DNA from: Toxorhynchites rutilus septentrionalis
Taxonomy: Eukaryota > Arthropoda > Insecta > Diptera > Culicidae
Direction of reading: 5' to 3'
NCBI RefSeq assembly: GCF_029784135.1
Contig: NC_073745.1
Location: 274,762,166 to 274,826,165, forward strand
DNA length: 64,000 nucleotides
Below are positions 34,801 through 44,068 of this stretch, one piece after another; positions within the stretch are counted from its first letter, which is position 1, and the number at the start of each line of letters is the position of its first letter. The notes under the pieces are model-generated. The model made no database searches. It was not told the origin of the DNA and saw nothing but the letters and a program-made list of their open reading frames with translations. The position numbers and the translations under genes were made by a program.

Positions 34801-34875
34801 ACCGCCGCCACCCCGGTAAGATCCACCACCACGGGATCCGCCCCCGCGTGGGTATCCTCTGCCACCACGAGTCAT
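28869..34875 (-). CDS. Pep: Pep-like RGG/zinc-finger nuclear protein (zinc finger protein on ecdysone puffs)
   Basis: Six coding exons: 34615-34875, 34418-34477, 32562-33109, 30190-30685, 29337-30126 and 28869-29275. All junctions are GT-AG and in phase, giving 853 residues without a stop. The N-terminus (1-100) is Gly/Arg/Ser-rich with RGG repeats (MTRGGRGYPRGGGSRGG), and exon 3 continues as an RS/RG-rich low-complexity segment. An acidic Lys/Asp/Glu stretch (about 300-430) follows. Then come four C2H2-like fingers: CCHCGTKCFTFK...H (about 445-466), YCPLC...H (about 510-530), YCTTC...H (about 542-563) and FCDLCDMYLP...H (about 665-690). The tail is acidic (DQMWEVVDNDLGDLL). Drosophila Pep binds nucleic acid in hnRNP complexes at active puffs. 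The first finger is split by the 63-bp intron 30127-30189. The weakest junction is the exon 3 acceptor (33110), which lacks a pyrimidine tract. A 5' UTR exon probably ends upstream of the TTTCAG at about 34893. Confidence 0.85.
31130..32470. repeat. Repeat-filled part of the large Pep intron
   Basis: The 1876-bp intron 30686-32561 contains inverted copies of an AT-rich block: GATTATTTGATCGAAATGGT...CTTAGACAAAGTTGTAGATTA (31200-31245) and its diverged complement (32345-32400). Between them lie sequences related to the long-inverted-repeat element at 3310-5064, for example the ACGTCAACAACATGT block near 31905 against TGTCAAGAACATGT at 4001. Confidence 0.6.
33110..34417. other. Pep intron 2 with no further gene
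   Basis: An intron of about 1.3 kb between Pep exons 2 and 3. An 86-codon plus-strand frame at 33635-33895 has no recognised domain and is not called. Confidence 0.5.
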
Positions 34876-35334
34876 TTTCTTTTCACACGGATTCTGAAAC
34901 ACAACCAACAGAAAATATTTATTCCGACGCCGACATACAAAAAAAGAACTTTCACTAAGATCAGGACGCCAGAAAATTTTCTTCACTTGACAAAAATGGC
35001 GTCCGGTGCCGGTTCAACGAAGCACAAGTGCGAAAAAAAAGTACCTTGCTTATTCACTAAACAGAACATATCACTCACCTCACAAACAAAGCTAATTTAG
35101 TTAGGATCGATGTTTTTGCTTCAATTGATTCACTTTTTAGCGCGGAGGACACAATTCAGATGGTGAAATATTCGATTTAATTGTACACTACTACAATGGC
35201 TGACTGTAGCACAAAGCAAATTTCCACCGAATGTGGAAGATTGAACGCTCGATCGAAGAATGAAGCGGTACTTGAGAAGCTTGGACATCCACTAGTTGGC
35301 GCTGCGGGTAGTTAAAATGCAACGCACCGGTACA

Positions 35335-35515
35335 ATGATGCATATAGAGGTGGAGCAGTAGGCGAAGTGTATCTGTATTAGCAAGCAAAACATCTTGTCG
35401 TAATTATTTGCATTCAATATGGAATGTATATGAAAGAAACAAAAGAATGTTGAAAGTACTCACGGTTGCATGATCATTTGAGCCAAAATTCTCATGAATA
35501 ACAGTAACATTTTCA
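35335..35515 (+). repeat. Dispersed repeat upstream of Pep
   Basis: Relative of 21900-22068 (AGAGGTGGAGCAGTAGGCGA, GTCGTAATTATTTGCATTCA, AGTACTCACGGTTGCATGAT). It lies about 460 bp 5' of the Pep ATG, compared with about 140 bp for the copy near Imp3. Confidence 0.6.
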
Positions 35516-36238
35516 CTGAAATTTTGATTTATTGGCGATTATTATCTCACAACATACACACCGACACCTTCGAAAACATCAATTTCATAACGGTAAAATA
35601 ATGAAACTTCGTTTGTTCCTATGAACGTGGGGGAGTGAAAATTTCACTTGGAAATATCACCTTTATCCGTCTTTTTCGACGTGATTTCACAAAAATGTAC
35701 GTTTTTAATTGATAAATTACTTCCTGAAAATAGCATTTTTACATGGATGCGGTGGGCAATCAAATATAAACACAACAACTGACGTCACTATTTGCGAAAT
35801 AGTATGGCAGCGCATGCTATGTCGGTCGAAACTAGACCATCTCCATTACCTTTTTTCCAGGACATTGGCACCGGTTCTACAAATGACAACTACCCAGCCA
35901 TGTACAAAAAGGTGGGAATGTCGATGAGTTCTCGTGTTTGGAAAAGTAAAGGTAAAGGTACACTGTTTGACTGGAGCCAAATATTTAACACTTTTTGACA
36001 GATAAAATATGATCAACATTCCAGCAAACATTAAATCGTATGAATAGCCATAATTGGAGGCGATATACATATATCCAAGACACATTTGGATGATATATGA
36101 TGCATATACACGCGAAAGTTGAGGCGATATACGTATATGCCATATTTTATACGTATATAAAGCCGTATATAACGATATACGATGCTTTTTGAACTGATAT
36201 GCGATTTAAACCGACAATGCTAGATAAAATGAATATAA

Positions 36239-37611
36239 TCCCAGCAAACATTAAATCGTATAATTTTGCACGTGCCAAGTCTTACAAGAGATCCGAATAA
36301 ATCAAAATCGCATATAATATCAATCAAAGTATGTATCGTGTATATTTGAAATCGCATAAAATGTAAAAACTAGATTTTATATACCATTATCAAATTAAGT
36401 CGCAATTCGGTATAATAAACACCAATTTTCTGATGTACATTGTCGTAAAATATATTTAATCCGCATCATATGCGTATATTACGCTGATGCAGTTTGTGTG
36501 TCGTATAAGCGTATAATTTAAATCGATTCAGTACTGTAGTAAATCGTGTTGCATGCCAAGTCTTCCGAAATCCGAATAAATCAAAATCGCATATAATATC
36601 AATCAAAGTATGTATCGTGTATATTTGAAATCGCATAAAATGTAAAAACTAGATTTTATATACCATTATCAAATTAAGTCGCAATTCGGTATAATAATCA
36701 TCAATTTTATGATGTACATTATCATAAAATATATTTAACCCTCATCATATGCGTATATTACGCTGATGCAGTTTGTGTGTCGTATAAGCGTATGATTTAA
36801 ATCGATTCAGTACTGTAGTAAATCGTGTTGCATGCTGAAGAAAATCATGAAACGGTAAATCATATTAGATCCTAATAAAGAACATATTACATCATATTGA
36901 AATGTCAATGAAATTCTGATGCACTCGAAAGTTTTAACCGCTGTTGAATTAAATTTCAGATAGCCGCGCGAGATAGCCGGTGGATGATAATCCAGACGAC
37001 CGAAGTTCGAACCCACATCGGAGCAGTTTTCACCAAACATCAATCTGTGTCATTTTAAACATTCATATACCACTCCCAACACAAGTCAATCAAACAATTA
37101 TTGTTTCTACGAACAAAAATACTCATATATAACAATGGCGATTCGTGAGGTTATAATATACATTTCACGAAAATATTTTGCGCCATTTGTTTTTTTCTAT
37201 GTCTGTAATAAATCGTATATGAGTATGGCAAAAGTCGTATTTGGTGCTTTCACAATTCATGAATATATTCATATTAGATCGCAATTCAATTTCAACATAA
37301 TCGCTATTATAGCCGGTAAAAGTTGCATATTCATCCAAACAAGTTCGGTAAGCATGCCATGTATGTATATGGCCTCCACTTTTGCATGCATTTGCCAGTT
37401 TGGCGCATTATATGCCAACCAAATTTTAGGTTATACCGATATGTGACTTAATTCATCAATGATATAGAAAATCAATTTTTCTGCATTTTATGCGAATTCG
37501 GATACACATGATGTATACTTTGATTGATATTTGACACGATTGTAATTTGATACAAATTAATATGCAACCTAGCATGTGCAAAAGTTATACGATTGAATGT
37601 TTGCTGGGGTG
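36239..37611. mobile_element. CCCAGCAAACATT-ended DNA element with internal tandem duplication
   Basis: The left end reads CCCAGCAAACATTAAATCG (36239 onward). The right end is its complement (CGATTGAATGTTTGCTGGG, 37592-37610). Both are followed inward by GTATAATTTTGCAC-like sequence. Another solo left end lies at 36022. Internally a 281-bp segment is tandemly duplicated (36274-36554 and 36555-36835). Near 36961-37020 there is a tRNA-like stretch with AAGTTCGAACCC resembling a pol III B box. The superfamily is not assigned and no transposase is seen. Confidence 0.6.
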
Positions 37612-37767
37612 TACTGACCAAGGTGATGCGGAGTCAATCAATTTTATTTTTTAAGTGCACTTTGCCTTTTGAAAATTCTTTTTCTCCCATGCACTCATAT
37701 GTCATATGCTTCTCCAATCAAAGGAACAAACGTGTTCGGTCGAACAAGTATTTCACCTAAGAAAGAT

Positions 37768-37862
37768 TATCCACGTGGACATAAACAGCACGATTTTAGA
37801 CACCCCCCTCCCCTCCGTGGACATTTTCTATTCCACTCCCCTTGTTGTCCACGTGGACATTT
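37768..37862 (+). repeat. CCACGTGGACA-type dispersed repeat, copy 3
   Basis: The shortest copy: ATCCACGTGGACATAAAC, C-rich block, CCGTGGACATTTTC, then TTGTCCACGTGGACATTT. Same orientation as copy 2 (19724-19850). Confidence 0.6.
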
Positions 37863-38094
37863 GTTAATGTTTTTGAGCAAAAATCGGAAAAGTAATAAAG
37901 TAATTTAATTTAAGTTTGTTTTTATTTTTTATGCTATGTTTTTACATCGATAAAAAAGTTTATTAATAGTAGCGATTTGTACTCAATTTTTTTTATTTGT
38001 TTCCCAACATTGCCCGTGAGATTATGTGTATGACTCCTTAGTTTCATCCAAATTCCATTTATGTTGTTATTACGTTATTTTCACGTTATATCCA

Positions 38095-38284
38095 AGCCAC
38101 TGGCATGCACGACCTTACATATGGATGGTTTAATGGTTTTTGTATTCATAAAACATAGTTTTCATGCTGAAATATTTTTATGTTGTGTTTGCATCTCATT
38201 TTTAGTCCATTAACGCGAAATCCGCGATTACGTTATTCGCCGTTACCTTGCCAGACTATTTCGTGGATAATTGGAGTTCTGCTA
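38095..38284 (-). repeat. pogo-like terminal sequence, inverted copy 1
   Basis: On the minus strand this begins CAGAACTCCAATTATCC and continues AAATAGTCTGGCAAGG, TGTTTGCATC and CCATCCATATGTAAGGTCGTGCA. It is diverged but collinear with 39512-39690. Its terminus resembles pogo/Tigger inverted repeats. Confidence 0.5.
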
Positions 38285-38734
38285 TATTTGTAATGAAGCT
38301 GCCAATTCATGTGTCATGTACTGAGAGTTATTCTTGAACAGCGTCTCGATTTAATTATTATTACAATACGGCATGAACTTTCTGGACATCTCAATAGAAG
38401 CGCATTCCAGAACGAAGAAGAGCATCGCTGCTTAAAACACTTCTCGTGAGATACACTTCGTGCATTCATAAAAGAATTTGTTGTTTGTGTTACATTTTCG
38501 CCTGGGGAGTTTTCAAAAGATGAAGGCGAAACGGTTTTCACGTAAAGAGCGAAAACAGGTGTATGACACGATTATCGCTATCTCACTCTACCTACCGTCA
38601 TCGCATATCTCACTATCCCTCTGATGTAAAAGTTCAACATCGACATCACAATATATCAGATGGTGGTAAATTGGTAATTCGCGATGGTGTCGACGTCTGG
38701 TGGCGACTTCAAATTAGGGCCATAATTTGTGTCC

Positions 38735-39150
38735 CAAACTTGTTGATGTAATCTCTATCAGATTAGAAGACACGAAGCCGGTTTTTAAATTTTAAAATTT
38801 GAATGAAAATTTTCACATCATGTTATTTAATTACTTGAAACATGTATTTCTGACTTTCATTAAACCATATGGCTATACAATTCCAAAAGTCGCTGTTTTT
38901 TTTTATTATAATATAAAATTGTCTTCATAAACAATTTTCGTATGAGACTTTTTCACCACCTGCAAACAAAAATGTTTTTAATTCAAATAGAATGCTAATT
39001 TGATATAGAAAAGCTAATTTTCATTCATAATTTTAATTTTGAAAACGTTCATTCCGACTGAAAACCAGCTATTCGTTGACGCTCCCCTAAACTAGTAAAC
39101 GAAGTACAATGCCGCCAACGCGGATCGCTGTTTTGAAGAAAACAAATACT
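38735..39150 (+). repeat. Relative of the hAT MITE interior
   Basis: Collinear with 26715-27140: blocks ACACGAAGCCGG, ATTACTTGAAACATGTATT, TTTTTCACCACCTGCAAACAAA, TCATTCATAATTTTAATTTTGAAAACGTTCATTC and CTAAACTAGTAAACGAAG. The hAT ends of that element are not present at the corresponding places here. Confidence 0.6.
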
Positions 39151-39511
39151 ATTGATGTTTGAGATGTTGGCACCAAAAACATGGCGGGTGTCATACAGCT
39201 GAGCGAAAATTAAACTAAAACCCCCATTTGAAAAACGATGTCGATTCTATCATGCTTTGACGGTGTCTTCATCCTGTCATTTCGGCATTATCATCTTAAA
39301 CCAATGAAAATAAATCGATCGCTCTGCGTTACTATCAGGATACACATTCTAGCCAAGAAGTTCAACGATACAAAAAATATGGATTTATTGTCCGGGAAGT
39401 ACAACCTTTTTATTGATAATTACCGATAAATTTCTCGAAAATGAAAAATAAATTTCATTTATTCTTAAATACCGTTGTGGCGATCAATTTCTATTTATAT
39501 AAATTGAAGAT

Positions 39512-39690
39512 ACAGTAAAGCCATTATCATCCGCGAAATAGTCTGGCAAGGGCACCGAGGATAACGCGATTATGGAATAAAAATAAGGTGCAAACACAAA
39601 ATAAAGATATTCATAGAAAAAACTATACTTTATCAATACAGAAATCATTAAATTATCCATATATAAAGTCGTGCACACCTGCAGTCAGAT
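39512..39690 (+). repeat. pogo-like terminal sequence, inverted copy 2
   Basis: It begins CAGTAAAGCCATTATCATCC then GCGAAATAGTCTGGCAAGGG, matching the complement of 38095-38284. The two copies point away from each other with 1.2 kb between them. Confidence 0.5.
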
Positions 39691-40230
39691 AATGTGCAAG
39701 CCATGACCAAAACAAGAGAGCAAGTGCCTGCGTTTCACTGACAAGTTTCGGGAAGCTCTAAAGAATTACCAGTGCTGTTACGACGGACCCCCTATTGCAA
39801 CAGCGCTGTGCTTACGTAACGCGAAATGAACCATCGTCCTGAACTTCACGAAATTTATGGCGGTCTTTTATAACAATCGCTATTGGTTTATACCAGAGGC
39901 AAAACAAAAACAACTCAATAGAAATCCAACGTGTATTCTCGATTGTATCAATATTTTGTTAAATTCATTACATAAATTAATTGCACTTAAACTAGTGGAC
40001 TTATTTATATAGTCCTAAATACTGCAGCGTAGAATCCGACGACTCACAACTTCAATCGCTATCAGTTTACCAAATTTGTAGGTTAATTCAATATTTTGTT
40101 AAAACTTAAACTAAATATATTATTTTCTAGCTAAAAGCTAACAGCATATCAAACCAGCGTTTGCTATAAAGAGTTGGAAACCCCCTTCAAGTCTTCTACC
40201 GTACATTTTCTTTTAGAAATTTGTTCGAAG

Positions 40231-42212
40231 ATGTTGTATCGGAGTGATGAAGTGGTGAAGGACCGTCATGAGATTACGTTGCACAATTGTCAGTCCTGCG
40301 ATCGCCCAGATGCTGCAGAAACGAACATGGTGGAGTGCAGTATGTGCAAATTGTGGGAACACTTTGGCTGTGCTGGCGTTAACGAAGAGATCAAGCGTTC
40401 AGACCGACGTTACAACTGCAAGTCGTATTTCACGAAGCTTGGGGCCATAAAAAGCAGCCGATCAAACAGCTACAGCTTCCCGGGACAGATCGTCCTACTC
40501 GCAGCACACGAGCAAGTTCGAAGAAAAGCCAACTAGATCCGACAGCAAGTGTCACGTCGAGTGTTCGTGCAGCAATGCTAGAGGCACAACTGAAAATAGC
40601 AGAAGAGGAGTTGCGACGAAAGGAACGTGATCTGAAAGAACAAGCGGAAATGAATAAGAAAGAATTGGAGGAATCAGAGCGTCAGTTGGAAGAGAAGAAA
40701 AAGTTAGCAGAAGAAGAAAGAAGGTTACGTGAAAGAAAATTGAAAGAGGAAAAGGAATTCAAAGCGAAGCAGTCACAGCTGTGGAAAGATTCTATGGAAA
40801 CACGACACGAAATCATTCGACAAGCGACTTCGCATAGCAGTAGAGGAGGATCTATTCCGGATTCCAAGAAGAAGGTAACTGATTGGCTGGATGGACAAGC
40901 AGCTGCTGGAGAAACGGGAGGAAACGGAAATTTGGTGGGAGAAAATGACATTATCCATCCCCATACAAATAATATCCCTGGGGACCCAGTACTGCAAGCT
41001 GAAGAACACAATCCGTCGGTTGGTGGACATGCTTCCAGACAACTAGCAGCTTTACCCGATGAACATCCTCGACCCGTGAAACATCCCACTCCTCTTATCG
41101 GTGGACACCCTCATCGTACTACAATCCACCCACCTGTCAACTCTCCTGATCGCTCATCGATTCATCCTAACCCAAACGATCAGCCCTCCAGACAAGTGTC
41201 TGGTGAGAATCAAACGTCGTATTCGAATCCCGTCGTCCTCACACAGCAACACATCGCTGCGCGACAAGTGCTGGGCAAAGAACTACCATCATTTAGTGGG
41301 AACCCCGAAGACTGGCCCATCTTCATCAGTAGCTTCCAGCAGTCTACAATCGCTTGTGGCTACACGGATGCGGAAAACCTCATCCGCCTCCAGAGGTGCC
41401 TACGCGGCCGAACTCTAGAGACGGTTAAGAGTCGGTTGCTTCTGCCATCAGGAGTATCGCATGTCATACAGACCCTGCGGACACTCTATGGACGGCCCGA
41501 GCTGCTTATTTATTCGCTAATCGACAAAATTCATCGCGTGTCGGCGCCTAGGCATGACCGACTCGACACTTTGATCGATTTCGGATTTTCGGTGCAGAAT
41601 CTCGTGGATCACCTTGTTGCAGCCGACCAGAAATATCACCTTTCTATTCCGGTTCTGATGAGAGAACTGGTGGAAAAACATCCAGGATCGATGCGGCTGG
41701 AATGGGCTGCATATAAAAGCTGTTTCCAAATAGCAAACCTGGAGACTTTCGGCAACATCATGTCGGGACTGATAAATGCAGCTAGCGAAGTGACCTACGA
41801 ATTACCTGGTGCGGGTAGTTCATCAAGGATGGACAAGCGGAGGCAAAAAGATACTGGGTCCATTCATACTCACGTCTCCGGTTCAACTAAACTCTCAACA
41901 AAAGGTTCATCTTCTGTGTCTTCAACAACAGGTAGAACCTTCATGGGTTCAAATAGACCAACTAAAGTTTGTACTTCTTGTGGTCGTGATGGCCATCGTG
42001 TAGCAGATTGTCCACAATTTAAAGCGGCCAATGTTGACGAGCGGTGGAAGTTAGTTCAACAAAAAGGACTGTGCAAAACGTGTCTTAATAGTCATGGCAA
42101 GTGGCCGTGTCGATCATGGCGAGGTTGTGAAATCGAAGGATGTCGTTTAAAACACCATACGCTCCTCCACTCGTGTCACCCCGATAATGTTGTTATCTAC
42201 TTGGAGATATAA
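40231..42212 (+). pseudogene. BEL/Pao gag with N-terminal PHD-like finger
   Basis: From the ATG at 40231 the frame shows a PHD-type finger (CQSCDRPDAAETNMVECSMC, WEHFGCAGV). A frameshift near 40440-40520 moves the reading frame to the segment from 40575. That segment begins with a long charged coiled coil (EEELRRKERDLKEQ...EERRLRERKLKEEKE, about 100 residues). The BEL Gag core follows (ELPSFSGNPEDWPIFISSF, about 41279), then a CCHC-like knuckle (CTSCGRDGHRVADC, about 41970) and a Cys/His cluster (CKTCLNSHGKWPC...CEIEGCRLKHHTLLH). The TAA at 42210-42212 results from a further frameshift, since protease sequence follows in another frame. Confidence 0.85.
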
Positions 42213-42235
42213 CTTGGCCTCTCTTCCGAATATTA

Positions 42236-43876
42236 CCGGTCGTTCTCTCTAGGAAGCATGTTTCACTGGTGGTGTTCGCTTTCATCGATGAAGGTTCCTC
42301 ATTTACGCTGCTGGAAGACTCGGTTGCCGAAAAGTTGGGCATTTCAGGACGAAGGGAAGCCTTAACGCTTCAGTGGACCGGCAACGTTAAGAGGAACGAA
42401 TCAAATTCAATAATAGTACAGGTTGATATCTCCGGGAAGGGTATTTCGATCAAACACAAGTTGTGACATGCTAGAACCGTGAACAATTTACTCCTCCCGT
42501 CGCAAACGTTGAGGTACCGCGAATTAGCACAACGATTTCCTCATTTGCGTGGTCTTCCAGTGGAAGAATATGAACATGTTCAACCAAAATTATTAATTGG
42601 ACTCGACAACCTACGTCTATGTGTTCCGCTCAAACTTAAGGAAGGGAGCCAGAATGATCCCATCGCTGCCAAGTGTCGACTGGGCTGGAGTATATACGGA
42701 AGCATTTCGTCCAAAAAGGGTACAGAAACAGTCGTTAACTTCCACACAGCGACATTGCCCGATCATGATCAGGAGATGAACGAGCAGATGCGTGATTATT
42801 TCGTCATGGTGAATTCCGGTGTCAGTGCGCCGTTCAACAAAATCGAGTCTGAGGAGGATAAACGGGCGATCCGAATCCTACAGGAGTCAACACACCGCAC
42901 GGAAGAAGGATCTAAATTTGAGACTGGGTTGTTGTGGAAAATAGACGAACCAAATTTCCCGGACAGTTATCCGATGGCCGTCCGTCGTCTAGAGGAACTA
43001 GAACGAAAACTAAAGGCGGATCCTCCATTAGCTGAACAAGTTCGCCAACAGATAGCTGACTACGAGCACAAAGGTTATGCGCATAAAGCCTCTCTAACGG
43101 AACTGACATCTACACCTAGAAATCGGGTCTGATATTTACTAATAAGAGTTGTAACCAGTCCAAGGAAACCAAACAAGATCCGGTTGATTTGGGATGCAGC
43201 CGCTAAAGTGGGTCATGTTTCATTCAACTCCCAACTTCTGAAAGGACCCGATCTCTTAGCGCCGCTTCCAAAAGTTTTATGCCAGTTCCGACAATTTCCA
43301 GTGGCAGTCTCTGGAGACCTGATGGAAATGTTCCACCAATTAAAAATCAGGTATCCAGACTACTTATCTCAGCGATTCGTGTTTCGTGCCAAGCCCTCTG
43401 ATTATCCGCAAATCTACATCATGGACGTGGCAACGTTTGGGTCGACTTGTTCTCCAGCGTCTGCCCAATACGTGAAGAACCAAAACGCCAAAGAACTGTC
43501 CAATAAATTCCCCCGTGCTGCCGAAGCCATAATCCACAAGCACTATGTGGACGATTATCTCGATAGTTTCCGTACCGTCCAAGAAGCAATAGAGGTAGTG
43601 AACGAGGTCAAAACAGTGCATTCGAGAGGAGGTTTCAAGATGCGACACTTCTTGTCCAATAAGGTAGAGGTCCTACGTGGTATCGGCGAAGTTGCAGACG
43701 CAGAAAGCAAGAACCTGTCGTTGGAAAGAGCTGGGATTGTTGAATCGGTACTTGGAATGAAATGGCTACCAGGAGACGACGTTTTCACCTACTCCTTCGT
43801 TATGAGAGACGATCTCAAGCGGATTTTGGAGGTGGACCATGTTTCAACGAAACGCGAAGTTGTTAAAGTGGTGATG
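42236..43876 (+). pseudogene. BEL/Pao protease and reverse transcriptase (5' part of pol)
   Basis: The protease shows the BEL-type active site FIDEGSSFTLLEDS (about 42281). The frame then runs through the linker (LLIGLDNLRLC, AAKCRLGWSIYG) to the reverse transcriptase (KIRLIWDAAAKV at 43176, VSGDLMEMFHQLKI and the catalytic HYVDDYLDSF at about 43540). Two in-frame TGA codons interrupt it (42464-42466 and 43130-43132), but the same frame resumes after each. It breaks off at 43881 where the gypsy element inserted. Confidence 0.88.
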
Positions 43877-43881
43877 ACATT

Positions 43882-44010
43882 TGTGGTACCTCGGTATTCG
43901 GATTCTATTTGCTGACCACTGATTAAACATGTGTTGTTCGTTCGATAGTCCAGTATATTCTGATTCTCTATTATTATACATAGCAAGGCCTACTCATATT
44001 AGATTGCACA
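43882..44010 (-). repeat. 3' LTR of nested gypsy element
   Basis: 129 bp, identical to 48722-48850. It is preceded on the minus strand by a purine tract AAAAAAAAGGAGA. Confidence 0.92.
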
Positions 44011-44023
44011 TCTCCTTTTTTTT
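44011..44023 (-). other. Polypurine tract of nested gypsy element
   Basis: AAAAAAAAGGAGA on the minus strand, directly abutting the 3' LTR; it primes plus-strand DNA synthesis in LTR elements. Confidence 0.75.
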
Positions 44024-44068
44024 ATATAATGTTTTTGAATCATATTTCAGTCAACCTAATCAAATCAT

